Assembly: GCF_022009635.1 (NCBI RefSeq) | Contig: NZ_CP091716.1 | Coordinates: 1,379,001-1,443,000, forward strand | Direction of reading: 5' to 3' | Length of the DNA stretch: 64,000 bases | From: Variovorax paradoxus | GTDB lineage: Bacteria; Pseudomonadota; Gammaproteobacteria; Burkholderiales; Burkholderiaceae_C | In this document: positions 43,034 to 52,021 of the stretch, piece by piece | How positions within the stretch are numbered: the stretch's first letter is position 1 | Layout: the number at the start of each line of letters is the position of its first letter | Program-made: the position numbers and the translations under genes | The notes under the pieces: model-generated | What the model saw: the letters and a program-made list of their open reading frames with translations, nothing else | What the model was told of the DNA's origin: nothing | The model's database searches: none

Positions 43034-43930
43034 ATGAAGAAGCAATTGCTCGCGCTGGCAGTGACGGCGTTCGTGGCGACCGGCGCGTTCGCGCAGGCCA
43101 CCGATACCCTGGCCAAGATCAAGGAGCGCGGTGCCGTCAATCTGGGCGTGCGCGATTCCTCCGGCCTGGCCTACACGCTGGGCGGTGGCAAGTACGTCGG
43201 CTTCCACACCGAAATGGCTGAGCGCATCATCGATGACCTGAGCAAGGACGTCGGCAAGCCGCTGAAGATCGACTACCAGGTCATCACCTCGCAAAACCGC
43301 GTGCCGCTGGTGCAGAACGGCACCATCGACTTCGAGTGCGGTTCCACCACCAACAACACGGCCCGCCAGAAGGACGTCGACTTCGCCTACACCACCTACG
43401 TGGAAGAAGTCCGCATCCTCACCAAGGCCAATTCCGGCATCAACGGCATCGCCGACCTGAAGGGCAAGGTCGTGGCGACCACCACCGGCACCACGTCGGT
43501 CCAGACGCTGCGCAAGAACAAGCGCGCCGAAGGCCTGGATTTCAAGGAAGTCATGGGCAAGGACCACGCAGACAGCTTCCTGCTGCTCGAGTCCGGCCGC
43601 GCCGACGCCTTCGTGATGGACGGTTCCATCCTGGCTGCCAACGCCGCCAAGTCGAAGAACCCCAAGGACTTCAAGATGGTCGGCGAAGTGCTGTCGGTCG
43701 AGCCCATCGCCTGCATGCTGCCCAAGGGCGACGCCAAGCTGAAGAAGGCCATCGACGACAGCATCGTGCGCCAGATCAAGGACGGTTCGCTGGCCAAGCT
43801 GTACGACAAGTGGTTCACCCAGCCGATCCCCCCGAACAACGTCAACCTGAACATGCCGGTGTCGGAAGGTACCAAGGCCGCCTGGGCCAACCCGAACGAC
43901 AAGCCCATGGAAGCCTACGCGCCCAAGTAA
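43034..43930 (+). CDS. gltI: Glutamate/aspartate ABC transporter substrate-binding protein
   Basis: 298 residues from ATG at 43034, with AAGGAG nine bases upstream. Signal peptide MKKQLLALAVTAFVATGAFA, then a type-2 periplasmic-binding domain: TLAKIKERGAVNLGVRDSSG, DYQVITSQNRVPLVQNGTIDFECGSTTNN, KVVATTTGTTSV. The FECGSTTNN segment is typical of the GltI/acidic amino acid binding proteins. It captures glutamate and aspartate in the periplasm for GltJKL. It is upstream of a terminator-like hairpin that would make it more abundant than the membrane parts. Confidence 0.93.
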   Translation: MKKQLLALAVTAFVATGAFAQATDTLAKIKERGAVNLGVRDSSGLAYTLGGGKYVGFHTEMAERIIDDLSKDVGKPLKIDYQVITSQNRVPLVQNGTIDFECGSTTNNTARQKDVDFAYTTYVEEVRILTKANSGINGIADLKGKVVATTTGTTSVQTLRKNKRAEGLDFKEVMGKDHADSFLLLESGRADAFVMDGSILAANAAKSKNPKDFKMVGEVLSVEPIACMLPKGDAKLKKAIDDSIVRQIKDGSLAKLYDKWFTQPIPPNNVNLNMPVSEGTKAAWANPNDKPMEAYAPK

Positions 43931-43953
43931 AGCGGCGTCAGACTTGAAGAGCC

Positions 43954-43985
43954 AAGCCCGCGCGGCACCTTGCCGACGCGGGCTT
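43954..43985 (+). terminator. Hairpin between gltI and gltJ
   Basis: AAGCCCGCG pairs with CGCGGGCTT, with an inner CGGCA/TGCCG stem, followed by only two further T residues. It is a partial terminator or mRNA-stabilising hairpin placed right after the binding-protein gene, a common way to make more binding protein than permease. Confidence 0.7.
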
Positions 43986-44028
43986 TTCGATGTAATGGGC
44001 GCGGGCCCTGACCCGCGAAGGAGGATGG

Positions 44029-44787
44029 ATGCTGAACCTGGACATGTCGGTCTTTTGCCAGGACACGCTCACCAATGAGGTGGTCGCCAGTTGCTTCGCG
44101 CACGGGGCGGACCAAACCTATCTGCAATGGATGCTGAATGCCTGGGGCTGGACCGTGAGCGTGGCGCTCACGGCCCTGCTCGTGGCGCTGGTCGTGGGCT
44201 CGATCATCGGTACGTTGCGCACGCTGCCGGACAGTCCCTGGCTGGTGCGGTTCGGCAACGCGTGGGTGGAGCTGTTCCGCAACGTCCCCTTGCTGGTCCA
44301 GGTGTTCATCTGGTACTTCGTGTTGCCCAAGATGATCCCGGCGATGCGCGATCTGCCGCCGTTCGTGCTGGTGGTCTGCGCGCTGGGCTTCTTCACCTCG
44401 GCGCGGATCGCCGAGCAGTTGCGCTCGGGCATTCAGGCGCTGCCGCGCGGCCAGCGCTACGCGGGCATGGCCGTGGGCTTCACGACGCCGCAGTACTACC
44501 GCTTCGTGCTCCTGCCCATGGCGTACCGGATCATCATGCCGCCGCTGACCAGCGAGTCGATGAACATCTTCAAGAACTCGTCGGTGGCCTTCGCGGTGTC
44601 GATCCCCGAACTCACGCAGTTCTACCTGCAAGCCGGTGAAGAGACCTCGGCCCAGATCCCGATCTACATCGGCGTCGTCATCCTCTATGTCATCAGTGCC
44701 ATGCTGATCAACCGCATCATGACCTTCATCGAGCGCAAGGTGCGCGTGCCGGGCTTCGTCGCTGCCGGCGGCACGGGAGGCCACTGA
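44029..44787 (+). CDS. gltJ: Glutamate/aspartate ABC transporter permease GltJ
   Basis: 252 residues, with AAGGAGG just before ATG at 44029. It is a His/Glu/Gln/Arg/opine-family amino acid permease with several hydrophobic helices, including WGWTVSVALTALLVALVVGSI. The EAA loop region is QLRSGIQALPRGQRYAGMAVGFT. It forms the inner-membrane channel with GltK. One base separates its stop from the next start codon. Confidence 0.93.
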   Translation: MLNLDMSVFCQDTLTNEVVASCFAHGADQTYLQWMLNAWGWTVSVALTALLVALVVGSIIGTLRTLPDSPWLVRFGNAWVELFRNVPLLVQVFIWYFVLPKMIPAMRDLPPFVLVVCALGFFTSARIAEQLRSGIQALPRGQRYAGMAVGFTTPQYYRFVLLPMAYRIIMPPLTSESMNIFKNSSVAFAVSIPELTQFYLQAGEETSAQIPIYIGVVILYVISAMLINRIMTFIERKVRVPGFVAAGGTGGH

Positions 44788-44788
44788 G

Positions 44789-45457
44789 ATGATGAATCTC
44801 GACTTTTCCTTCTACAACTGGAGCCTGGTCAGCACGTATGTGCTGAAGGGCTTCTATTTCAGCGTCATCCTGACGGTCGTGGCCACCCTGGGCGGCATCT
44901 TCTTCGGCACCTTGCTGGCGCTCATGCGCCTGTCGGGCAAGAAGTGGCTGGACTTTCCCGCCGCGGCCTACGTCAACGGCATGCGCTCCGTGCCGCTGGT
45001 GATGGTGATCCTGGGCTTTTTCCTGCTGGTGCCCTTCGTGATCGGCCATCCCATCGGGGCGGAAACCTCGGCCGTCATCACCTTCATCTGCTTCGAGGCG
45101 GCCTACTTCTCCGAGATCATGCGCGCCGGCATCCAGTCGATCCCGCGCGGGCAGGTCTTCGCCGGCCAGGCCGTGGGCATGACCTACAGCCAGAACATGA
45201 AGCTGGTCATCCTGCCCCAGGCCTTCCGGAACATGCTGCCGGTTCTGCTCACGCAGACCATCATCCTGTTCCAGGACACCTCGCTGGTCTACGCCATCGG
45301 CGCCTACGACATGCTCAAGGGCTTCGAGACCGCTGGCAAGAACTTCGGCCGTCCGGAAGAGGCCTACCTGCTGGCCGCCGTCGTCTATTTCGTCTTGTGT
45401 TACGCCCTTTCCTGGCTGGTGAAGCGCCTGCACAAGAAAATCGCCATCATTCGCTGA
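44789..45457 (+). CDS. gltK: Glutamate/aspartate ABC transporter permease GltK
   Basis: 222 residues, with hydrophobic segments and the EAA loop EIMRAGIQSIPRGQVFAGQAVGMTYSQNMKLVILPQAFRNMLP. This conserved cytoplasmic loop contacts the ATPase. It pairs with GltJ. The C-terminus YALSWLVKRLHKKIAIIR is typical of GltK. It is the third gene of the complete gltIJKL importer. Confidence 0.93.
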   Translation: MMNLDFSFYNWSLVSTYVLKGFYFSVILTVVATLGGIFFGTLLALMRLSGKKWLDFPAAAYVNGMRSVPLVMVILGFFLLVPFVIGHPIGAETSAVITFICFEAAYFSEIMRAGIQSIPRGQVFAGQAVGMTYSQNMKLVILPQAFRNMLPVLLTQTIILFQDTSLVYAIGAYDMLKGFETAGKNFGRPEEAYLLAAVVYFVLCYALSWLVKRLHKKIAIIR

Positions 45458-45484
45458 CCGAGTGGCTGAACCGGAGAGAAAGAA

Positions 45485-46234
45485 ATGTCCGAAAAAATGA
45501 TCGAAATCAAGAACGTATCCAAGTGGTACGGCCCGGTGCAGGTGCTCAACGACTGCTCCGTCAACATCTCCAAGGGCGACGTGGTCGTGGTCTGCGGTCC
45601 CTCGGGTTCCGGCAAGTCCACGCTCATCAAGACCGTGAACGCGCTGGAGCCTTTCCAGAAGGGCGAGATCACCGTCAACGGCATTCCGCTGCACGACCCC
45701 AAGACCAACCTGCCCAAGCTGCGCTCCAAGGTCGGCATGGTGTTCCAGCACTTCGAGCTGTTCCCGCACCTGTCGGTGACCGAGAACCTCACGATCGCGC
45801 AGATCAAGGTGCTGGGCCGCTCGGCCGACGAAGCCAAGACCCGCGGCCTGAAGATGCTCGACCGCGTGGGCCTGATGGCGCACAAGGACAAGTTCCCGGG
45901 CCAGCTGTCGGGCGGCCAGCAGCAGCGCGTGGCGATTGCCCGCGCGCTGTCGATGGACCCGATCGTCATGCTGTTCGACGAACCCACCTCGGCGCTCGAC
46001 CCCGAAATGGTGGGCGAAGTGCTCGACGTGATGGTGAGCCTGGCCAAGGAAGGCATGACCATGATGGTGGTCACGCACGAAATGGCCTTCGCCCGCAAGG
46101 TTGCCAGCCGCGTGATCTTCATCGACGTGGGCGGCCGCATCCTGGAAGACTGCCCGAAGGACGAATTCTTCGGCCATCCCGAAAACCGCCAGCCGCGCAC
46201 CAAGGACTTCCTCAACAAGATCCTGCAGCACTGA
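45485..46234 (+). CDS. gltL: Glutamate/aspartate ABC transporter ATPase GltL
   Basis: 249 residues. ABC ATPase: Walker [11 protein letters not shown]-loop [18 protein letters not shown], signature [17 protein letters not shown], Walker [17 protein letters not shown] and H-loop [12 protein letters not shown]. The [12 protein letters not shown] stretch is typical of the polar amino acid importers. It energises uptake of acidic amino acids, supplying aspartate to the upstream aspartase. A strong terminator begins 19 bases after its stop. Confidence 0.95.
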   Translation: MSEKMIEIKNVSKWYGPVQVLNDCSVNISKGDVVVVCGPSGSGKSTLIKTVNALEPFQKGEITVNGIPLHDPKTNLPKLRSKVGMVFQHFELFPHLSVTENLTIAQIKVLGRSADEAKTRGLKMLDRVGLMAHKDKFPGQLSGGQQQRVAIARALSMDPIVMLFDEPTSALDPEMVGEVLDVMVSLAKEGMTMMVVTHEMAFARKVASRVIFIDVGGRILEDCPKDEFFGHPENRQPRTKDFLNKILQH

Positions 46235-46252
46235 TCGCCGGTGCAGGCAGGC

Positions 46253-46288
46253 AAAAGGGCCACGCTGCATGCAGCGCGGCCCTTTTTT
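46253..46288 (+). terminator. Strong intrinsic terminator of the glt operon
   Basis: AAAAGGGCC pairs with GGCCCTTTT around an inner palindrome CGCTGC-AT-GCAGCG, and the T-run 46283-46288 follows. The A-run on the other side makes it work in both directions. It overlaps the stop codon of the convergent hydrolase at 46288. Confidence 0.85.
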
Positions 46289-47343
46289 CATGGGCCGGGC
46301 GCGGCCAGTGCCTTGTCGAAGAACGCCGGAATCTCCTGCCCCAGCCGTACCAGCAGCGCCTTGCGGTCGAAGCCCGGCGGATCGTCCCGGATGTCGCCGT
46401 CGTCGCTCGGGATCGAGGTGGCCGGCGTGTCCATGAACGCGAAGTGCCAGGCGTTGGGAATGCGCTCGAGTTCCGCCGTGGGCATGTTCTGCGCCACCCA
46501 TTCGGCATGGAAGCGCGGAACGAGGAAGCGGTCCTGCTGCGCTTCGTAGATGCGCGTGGGCACGCGGATCGCGGCAAGCGACGCCGCGGTGAAGGGCTGG
46601 CCCGCCGGCGCCATCGCCACGACCGCGCGCACGCGCGGGTCGCGCAGCGAAGGCAGCAGCGATGCGGCCGGCGCCGATGCAGGGGCTGCCGCGGTGCTGC
46701 CCGTTGATCGCGCATTGCGGCCGGCGTTGCAGAAGATCGGGTCGGCCGCGCCTTCGCTCTCGCAGTGCCTGCCGATGCGCGACAAGTCGGCCTGAGCGCC
46801 CGCCACCGCCAGCACCGTGTAGCCGCCGGCCGAGTGGCCGACCGCGCCCACGCGGAAGCCTTCCGCGTCGCGGGCGATCCGGTCCTTCCACTGCGGGTCT
46901 TGCAGCAACGCGTCGATCACGCGCGAAATCTGCCGGGGCCGTTCGGTGAAATAAGCCTTGGCGCCCTGCTGCATCAACGAGTGCTCCTGCCAGTTGTCGC
47001 CGGGGTGGCGCAACGCCGCGACCAGGTAGCCGCCCCGCGCGAGCGCCTCGGCGATGCTGGTGTGGCCCAGCTCGGTGCCGCCGATGCCGTGGCTCAGCAC
47101 GATCAGCCCCTTGAACTTGTCATCCGGCGGCGCCTGGATGGCGGCCCGCACGGTGAAGGGGCCCATCGGAATACTGCGTGCCGGCGCCTGCGTCGGGTAG
47201 TAGAGCGCGACGACAGTGGGCGGGGCGTCCGGCGTGGCGCCCGGAATGTTCAGCTGCCGCCAGCCGGCGTCCGCGGCCATGATCTGGAACGACAGCAGCA
47301 AGCCCGAGGCAAGCAGCAGGGTCTGGCGGAAAGCGGTGCGCAT
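46288..47343 (-). CDS. Secreted alpha/beta hydrolase (PAF-acetylhydrolase/dienelactone-hydrolase-like)
   Basis: 351 residues with a signal peptide (FRQTLLLASGLLLSFQIMAADA). An alpha/beta hydrolase fold follows: LIVLSHGIGGTELGH for the oxyanion region and GAVGHSAGGYTVLAVAG with the nucleophile Ser near residue 170. Cys pairs around RHCESEGAADPIFCNAG may form a disulfide in the periplasm. A late His (NAWHFAFMD) completes the triad. The family includes predicted dienelactone hydrolases and lipases; the substrate is unknown. Confidence 0.85.
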   Translation of the reverse strand: MRTAFRQTLLLASGLLLSFQIMAADAGWRQLNIPGATPDAPPTVVALYYPTQAPARSIPMGPFTVRAAIQAPPDDKFKGLIVLSHGIGGTELGHTSIAEALARGGYLVAALRHPGDNWQEHSLMQQGAKAYFTERPRQISRVIDALLQDPQWKDRIARDAEGFRVGAVGHSAGGYTVLAVAGAQADLSRIGRHCESEGAADPIFCNAGRNARSTGSTAAAPASAPAASLLPSLRDPRVRAVVAMAPAGQPFTAASLAAIRVPTRIYEAQQDRFLVPRFHAEWVAQNMPTAELERIPNAWHFAFMDTPATSIPSDDGDIRDDPPGFDRKALLVRLGQEIPAFFDKALAAPGP

Positions 47344-47448
47344 CGCGAATCTCCTCGGCGGGTTTGTGTGGAGCGCGCATGGTTGCCGCGTTGCGGCGCC
47401 GCTTCCACGGGATTGCGATGAAGTGCGCGAAACGCGGCGCCAGGCGAC

Positions 47449-48426
47449 TCAGGGCAGCCGTGCGATGTGCTCCGTCAGCAAGTCGAAGAACCCCTGCGCA
47501 TCCCCGTCGACGATCCAGTTCACGTTGGCCGGCCGGTGCAGGCTGCCGTACCAGTCGGCCGCCGTCTGCCCGAAGCCCATGCCCTCGCGGCTGTCGATCT
47601 CGACGTGGATGTGCCGGCCCCTGAAAAGCGAAGGCTGCAGCAGGTAGGCCGTGACGGTAGCGTCGTGCACCGGGCCGCCGGGCATGTCGTAGTGCTTCAT
47701 TTCCTGTGGCGCATAGGCGTCGAGGATGTCCGCGACGATCGCGCCGGCACGGTTGCCGAGGTTGCGCAGCCGTGCGATGCGCTCGTCGCTCGTGAGGATC
47801 TTGTGCGTCACGTCCAGCGGCAGCATGGTGATCGGCACGCCGCTCGCGAGCACCGCCTCGGCCGCGTGCGGATCGGCGAACACGTTGAACTCCGCCGTCG
47901 GCGTGATGTTGCCGCCGTTGAAATGCGCGCCCGCCATCAGCACCAGTTCGCGCAGGCCGCGCACGATGTCGGGCGCCTGCTCGAGCGCCAGCGCAAGATT
48001 GGTCTGCGGTCCGAGCATGGCGAGCGTCACGCTCTTCTCCGGCGCGCCGCGCAGGGTGCGCACGAGGTAGTCGACCGCATGGCCTTCCGCCAGCGGCGCA
48101 GCGGGCTCGTACACATCGACGCCCGTGAGGCCTTCGCGCCCGTGGATGTTGGCCGCGTAGATCGGCGTGCGCTTCAGGGGCCGCTGCGCACCCGCGTAGA
48201 CCGGAATCTCGGGTCGCCCGGCCCACTCGCACGCCAGCCGCGCATTGCGCGAAGTCTTGGCCAGCGGCACGTTGCCGGCCACGGTGGTCAGCGCCTGGAT
48301 GTTCAGCCGCTCGGGCGCGGCCATCGCGAAGAGCAGCGCGATCACGTCGTCCGCGCCGGGGTCCGTGTCGATGATGAGCGTGTGAAGGTCGCTGTCTGCG
48401 GTGTCTGCTGGATTCGGCGGTGGCAT
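47449..48426 (-). CDS. Inosine-uridine-preferring nucleoside hydrolase
   Basis: 325 residues. The calcium-binding DTDPGADDVIALLFAM motif near residue 17 is the family hallmark. LAMLGPQTNLALAL, VLMAGAHFNGGNITPTAEFNVFADPHAAEAVL and the late C-terminal HIHVEIDSREGMGFG are also typical. It splits nucleosides into base and ribose for salvage or catabolism. It lies in a strand-wise row of hydrolases and starts 69 bases from the downstream end of the dienelactone-hydrolase-like gene; no transporter for nucleosides is nearby. Confidence 0.92.
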   Translation of the reverse strand: MPPPNPADTADSDLHTLIIDTDPGADDVIALLFAMAAPERLNIQALTTVAGNVPLAKTSRNARLACEWAGRPEIPVYAGAQRPLKRTPIYAANIHGREGLTGVDVYEPAAPLAEGHAVDYLVRTLRGAPEKSVTLAMLGPQTNLALALEQAPDIVRGLRELVLMAGAHFNGGNITPTAEFNVFADPHAAEAVLASGVPITMLPLDVTHKILTSDERIARLRNLGNRAGAIVADILDAYAPQEMKHYDMPGGPVHDATVTAYLLQPSLFRGRHIHVEIDSREGMGFGQTAADWYGSLHRPANVNWIVDGDAQGFFDLLTEHIARLP

Positions 48427-48495
48427 GAGAAAGGCTCCTGGCGGGCGCGAACGGCGCGCCCCTGCGGCGCCAGTCTGCCAGAGCGCCGGCGCCGC

Positions 48496-49323
48496 TCAGC
48501 CGCGCAGCAGCCGCTTGGCGAAGAACGCCAGGATCTCGTCGCGCGCGGCCAGTGTCGGCTGGCCCGCCTCGTCGATCAGGTGCGCAGTCACCACGCTGTG
48601 CGGGCTCGCCACCACCTGCGCGAAGAAGGGTGGGGTGTTCTTGTTGGCCGCGCTGTCCGGCAGCACGCGGGCCACGAAGCGTTCGCCCAGCGCTTCGGAA
48701 AAGGCGGCGAAGCGTTGCGCCCTGCAATGCTTGTCGCCCTCGAAGCGGTAGGCCATGACCGTCAGGTCTTCGCGCTCCAGCCGCTCGCGCACGGCGGTCA
48801 GTTCGTCGGGCGCCATGTTCATCGCGGCGGGGTTGTCCATCGGCAGCGAAGGCTGGCACACCACCGGCGCGAGCATCGCGGGTTCCAGCATCATCGAAAG
48901 CGCGAAGTTGCCGGTGAAGCACATGCCGATCGCGCCCACGCCGGGGCCGCCGCACTCGTCATGCGCGAGCCGTGCGAGCGCGCGAAGCCACTGCGTGACC
49001 GGGCTCGATTCGTTGGCCGCGAAGGCGCGGAACTCGGCGCTCACGCAGGCGCGCTTGAACACGGCCACGCCTTCCTCCGCGCCGGGCACGGCGCCGTCGC
49101 GCCCGAACAGCGAGGGCATGTAGACGGTGAAGCCCGCGTCACGCACCCAGCGTGCGAAGCGCGCCACGTGCGGGCTGATGCCAGGCATCTCGGTCATCAC
49201 GATCACGGCCGGGCCTTCGCCGAGCACGTAGACCTTCTTCTCGATGCCGTCGAGCGTGATCTGGCGCGCGGTGAAGTCGTCGAGCGGGTCGTCTTCGGTC
49301 AGGGGGCGGGTCGTTGTCGTCAT
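48496..49323 (-). CDS. Dienelactone hydrolase family protein
   Basis: 275 residues from ATG at 49323 (MTTTTRPLTEDDPLDD). An alpha/beta fold: YVLGEGPAVIVMTEMPGI, FTVYMPSLFG, and IGMCFTGNFALSMML, where Cys-Phe-Thr-Gly stands at the nucleophile elbow, as in dienelactone hydrolases that use Cys. The late His (VVASPHSVVTAHL) fits the triad. Dienelactone hydrolases open lactones in aromatic breakdown; this branch has unknown substrates. The neighbour upstream encodes a tautomerase-like protein 20 bases away, which may belong to the same aromatic-type pathway. Confidence 0.85.
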   Translation of the reverse strand: MTTTTRPLTEDDPLDDFTARQITLDGIEKKVYVLGEGPAVIVMTEMPGISPHVARFARWVRDAGFTVYMPSLFGRDGAVPGAEEGVAVFKRACVSAEFRAFAANESSPVTQWLRALARLAHDECGGPGVGAIGMCFTGNFALSMMLEPAMLAPVVCQPSLPMDNPAAMNMAPDELTAVRERLEREDLTVMAYRFEGDKHCRAQRFAAFSEALGERFVARVLPDSAANKNTPPFFAQVVASPHSVVTAHLIDEAGQPTLAARDEILAFFAKRLLRG

Positions 49324-49342
49324 GCGTGTCTCCTTGTGTCGT

Positions 49343-49804
49343 TCATGCGGGGCTGCGCGCCAGGTGCTGCAGATGGGCATAGCCCGCGCTGCGCGCGAAG
49401 TCGGGCAGCGTCCATATCTCGCCGCTCACGCCCCATGCGCCATCGGGCACTTCGTCGAGCACCACCGAGGTCATGAGGCGCCGCCGGTCGTTCGCCGGCA
49501 TGGCTTCGGCAAAGGCGGCATGCATGCGCGCGGCATAGAGGCTGCGCGATGCATCGTCGAGCACGCCGGCCGGCAGCAGCACCCGCGCCATGCAGGGCAG
49601 GTACTGCGCGGTGGCGTCGGCGCCGCCGCAGGTCCAGCCGCCGGCCATGACCTCGTCGACCAGCACCCAGCACATGAAAAGCGCACGGGGCTCGTCCGGC
49701 ATCTGCTCGACGGCCGCGGCCGCTTCGTTGATCTTGCGAACCAGCGTGGCGCGGCTCTCGCCGGGAAAGGCGCCTTGGGGAATCTTCACGAGGATGTTGG
49801 GCAT
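49343..49804 (-). CDS. Tautomerase-superfamily protein
   Basis: 153 residues starting MPNILVKIPQGAFPGESRATLVRKINEA. The Pro right after the initiator Met is the catalytic residue of 4-oxalocrotonate tautomerase-like enzymes, and the first 60 residues follow that fold. The C-terminal half (GGWTCGGADATAQYLPC and SGEIWTLPDFARSAGY) suggests the MIF/longer tautomerase type. Function unknown. It is followed by the dienelactone-hydrolase-like gene, a pairing that fits catabolism of aromatic or lactone compounds, and it is divergent from the GlxA regulator. Confidence 0.78.
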   Translation of the reverse strand: MPNILVKIPQGAFPGESRATLVRKINEAAAAVEQMPDEPRALFMCWVLVDEVMAGGWTCGGADATAQYLPCMARVLLPAGVLDDASRSLYAARMHAAFAEAMPANDRRRLMTSVVLDEVPDGAWGVSGEIWTLPDFARSAGYAHLQHLARSPA

Positions 49805-49884
49805 GCTTGTATTGGGCCCGTCGCGCCGCCAGAATGGCAGTGTCCAATTTGACTGTTTAGAGGCTGAATCAGACAGCCACTGAA

Positions 49885-50850
49885 ATGCACGACTTCACGA
49901 TCCTGGTGCTGCCCGGCGCCTTCAACTCCAGCGTCGCGGTCACGCTCGACATCCTCGGCGCCGCGCAGGCATTGGCTCCGCGTGCCGGCGTGGCGCCGCC
50001 GCGCTGGCGGCTGTGCTCGGTGCAGGGTGGCCCGGTGCCGTTGCAAGCCGGCATGACCATCGACACCGCGCGCCTGCCCATACGGCCGCGCGACGACCGC
50101 TCGACATGGGTGGTGCCGGGGCTCGGCCTCAACACACCGGGCGACATCCGCCGCTGCCTCGAAAGCGACGACGCGGCCAAGGCAGTCGCTGGCCTGGTGC
50201 GGCACGCAAAGGCTGGCGGGCAGGTCGCGGCCTCGTGCTCCGCCGTGTTCCTGCTGAACGCGGCCGGGCTGCTTCAGGACAGGCGCGCGACCACCTCGTG
50301 GTGGTATGCGCCGCTGCTCGCCCGCATGGCGCCCGGCTGCACCGTCGATGCCGACCGCATGGTGTGCGCCGACGGCCCGGTGGTCACGGCAGGCGCCGCG
50401 TTCGCGCAGACCGACTTGATGCTGCACCTGCTGCGCGAGCGTTGCGGCAGTGCGCTCACCGACCTGGTCTCGCGCATGCTGCTGATCGACGGGCGCCAGG
50501 CACAGGCGCCGTTCGTGGTGCCGGAGCTGCTGGCCAACGGCAACGACCTGGTGGCGAAGCTGGCCGCGCGCGTCGAGTCGGCATTGCCCGACGCGCCTGC
50601 CGTCAGCGTGCTGGCGCGCGAGTTCTGCATGTCGGAGCGCACGCTGTCACGCCACATCCACAAGGCCACCGGCAAGAGCACGCAGGCGCTGGTGCAGAGC
50701 GTGCGCCTGCGCCGCGCCCGCGCGCTGCTCGAAACCAGCCGCATGACCGTCGAGCAGGTGGCCGGCGCGGTGGGCTACCAGGACGCCACGGCGCTGCGGC
50801 GTCTGATGAAGAAGGTGGCGGGGGCGAATCCGAGCCGCTATCGCGGTTGA
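49885..50850 (+). CDS. GlxA-type AraC-family regulator
   Basis: 321 residues. The N-terminal DJ-1/PfpI-like domain starts FTILVLPGAFNSSVAVTLDILGAA and has the Cys position in AASCSAVFLLNAAGLL near residue 120. The C-terminal AraC domain has REFCMSERTLSRHIHKATGKSTQALVQSVRLRRARALLE and VEQVAGAVGYQDATALRRLMKK. It probably controls the divergent tautomerase and dienelactone hydrolase genes, whose first start is 80 bases away; the inducing signal is unknown. Confidence 0.88.
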   Translation: MHDFTILVLPGAFNSSVAVTLDILGAAQALAPRAGVAPPRWRLCSVQGGPVPLQAGMTIDTARLPIRPRDDRSTWVVPGLGLNTPGDIRRCLESDDAAKAVAGLVRHAKAGGQVAASCSAVFLLNAAGLLQDRRATTSWWYAPLLARMAPGCTVDADRMVCADGPVVTAGAAFAQTDLMLHLLRERCGSALTDLVSRMLLIDGRQAQAPFVVPELLANGNDLVAKLAARVESALPDAPAVSVLAREFCMSERTLSRHIHKATGKSTQALVQSVRLRRARALLETSRMTVEQVAGAVGYQDATALRRLMKKVAGANPSRYRG

Positions 50851-50880
50851 TGGCGATGCGGGACCGGCGCGCCCTGGCGC

Positions 50881-51918
50881 TTACTTCTTGCGCGCAGCAA
50901 TCGCCTGCTCGGCCTTTGCCACCAGGTCGGTGCCCACGGTCGACTTCCACTTGTCGTACACAGGCCGCGTCGCCTTCACGAACTCTTCACGCTCCGCCGG
51001 CGTGAGGCTGGTCACGGTCACGCCCATGCCGGCGATGTCTTTCAGCACGGGCTTGTCGGTTTCCACCAGACCCTTGCGCGCGAGAACGATCTCTTCCTTG
51101 CCGGCGTCGATGGCGGCCTGCCGCACGATGGCCTGGTCGGCCGGGGTCCACGAGGCCCAGATTTCCTTGTTCACCACGAACACCAGCGGGTCGGCCACGT
51201 AGCCCCAGGTGGTCACGAACTTCTGGCCCACGGTCTGCATCTTGAGCACCGTGAACAGGAAGAGGGGGTTCTCCTGGCCGTCGACCGCGCCGCTGGCCAG
51301 GGCCGGCTGTGCGTCGGCCCAGCTCATCTGCGTGGGGTTGGCGCCGAGCGCGGTGAACATGTCGGAGTAGATGGGCGAGCCGACCACGCGGATCTTCATG
51401 CCCTTGATGTCGGCCGGCGACTTGATGGGCTTCTTGGAGTTGGTGATTTCGCGAAAGCCGTTCTCGCCCCATGCGAGCGGCACCACGCCGGCCTTTTCAA
51501 GCGTCTTGAACATCTCCTTGCCCACTTCGCCCTGCGTCAGCGCGTCGATGGCGGCGTAGTCGGGCATCAGGAAGGGCATGGAGAACAGGTTGAGCTGCTT
51601 GACCTGCGGCGACCAGTTGATGGTGGAGCCGACGGCCATGTCGATGACGCCCTGGCGCAGCGCGCTGAACTCGCGCGTCTGGTCGCCCTGGATGAGCGAG
51701 ACGCCGGGGTAGAGCTTGATGTTGATGCGGCCCTGGGTGCGCTCCTTGACCATGTCGGCCCAGATCTTCCCGGCCTGGCCCCAGGGCGTGGGCGGGCCGA
51801 GCACAAGGGACATCTTGTATTCGGGCTTGTAGGCGGCCTGCGCCATCGCGCCGGTCGAGAACATGCCGAGGGCGGTGGCTGCTGCGGCAAGTCCGAGCAG
51901 GGTGCGGCGGAATTTCAT
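50881..51918 (-). CDS. dctP: TRAP transporter substrate-binding protein DctP
   Basis: 345 residues from ATG at 51918, preceded by a GGAGAG ribosome-binding site. Signal peptide MKFRRTLLGLAAAATALG, ending in AMAQAAYKP. The DctP fold is recognised: LVLGPPTPWGQAGKIWADMVKERTQGRINIKLYPG, GMKIRVVGSPIYSDMFTALGANPTQMSWADAQPALASGAVDGQENP. The Arg of KIRV is the usual carboxylate-binding residue. It delivers an organic acid to DctQM. It is the last gene of the operon dctQ, dctM, dctP, with a repeat-derived hairpin between dctM and dctP. Confidence 0.93.
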   Translation of the reverse strand: MKFRRTLLGLAAAATALGMFSTGAMAQAAYKPEYKMSLVLGPPTPWGQAGKIWADMVKERTQGRINIKLYPGVSLIQGDQTREFSALRQGVIDMAVGSTINWSPQVKQLNLFSMPFLMPDYAAIDALTQGEVGKEMFKTLEKAGVVPLAWGENGFREITNSKKPIKSPADIKGMKIRVVGSPIYSDMFTALGANPTQMSWADAQPALASGAVDGQENPLFLFTVLKMQTVGQKFVTTWGYVADPLVFVVNKEIWASWTPADQAIVRQAAIDAGKEEIVLARKGLVETDKPVLKDIAGMGVTVTSLTPAEREEFVKATRPVYDKWKSTVGTDLVAKAEQAIAARKK

Positions 51919-51968
51919 GAGAGCTCTCCTTATTGTTCGAAACACTTACTGGGACCGAAAACTCTTTG

Positions 51969-52021
51969 TTCAGGGCGCGTGCACAGGCCGCCGGGTACTC
52001 CCCCTTCGCGAATCAGTACCC
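51969..52021 (+). repeat. Half-copy of the island-flanking structured repeat
   Basis: The first 35 bases (TTCAGGGCGCGTGCACAGG and following) match the left half of the repeat at 54063-54163 with one difference. GGGTACT (51993-51999) pairs with AGTACCC (52015-52021), so it ends as a short hairpin of its own. It reaches into the dctM stop codon at 52013-52015, in the dctM-dctP gap. Confidence 0.75.
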
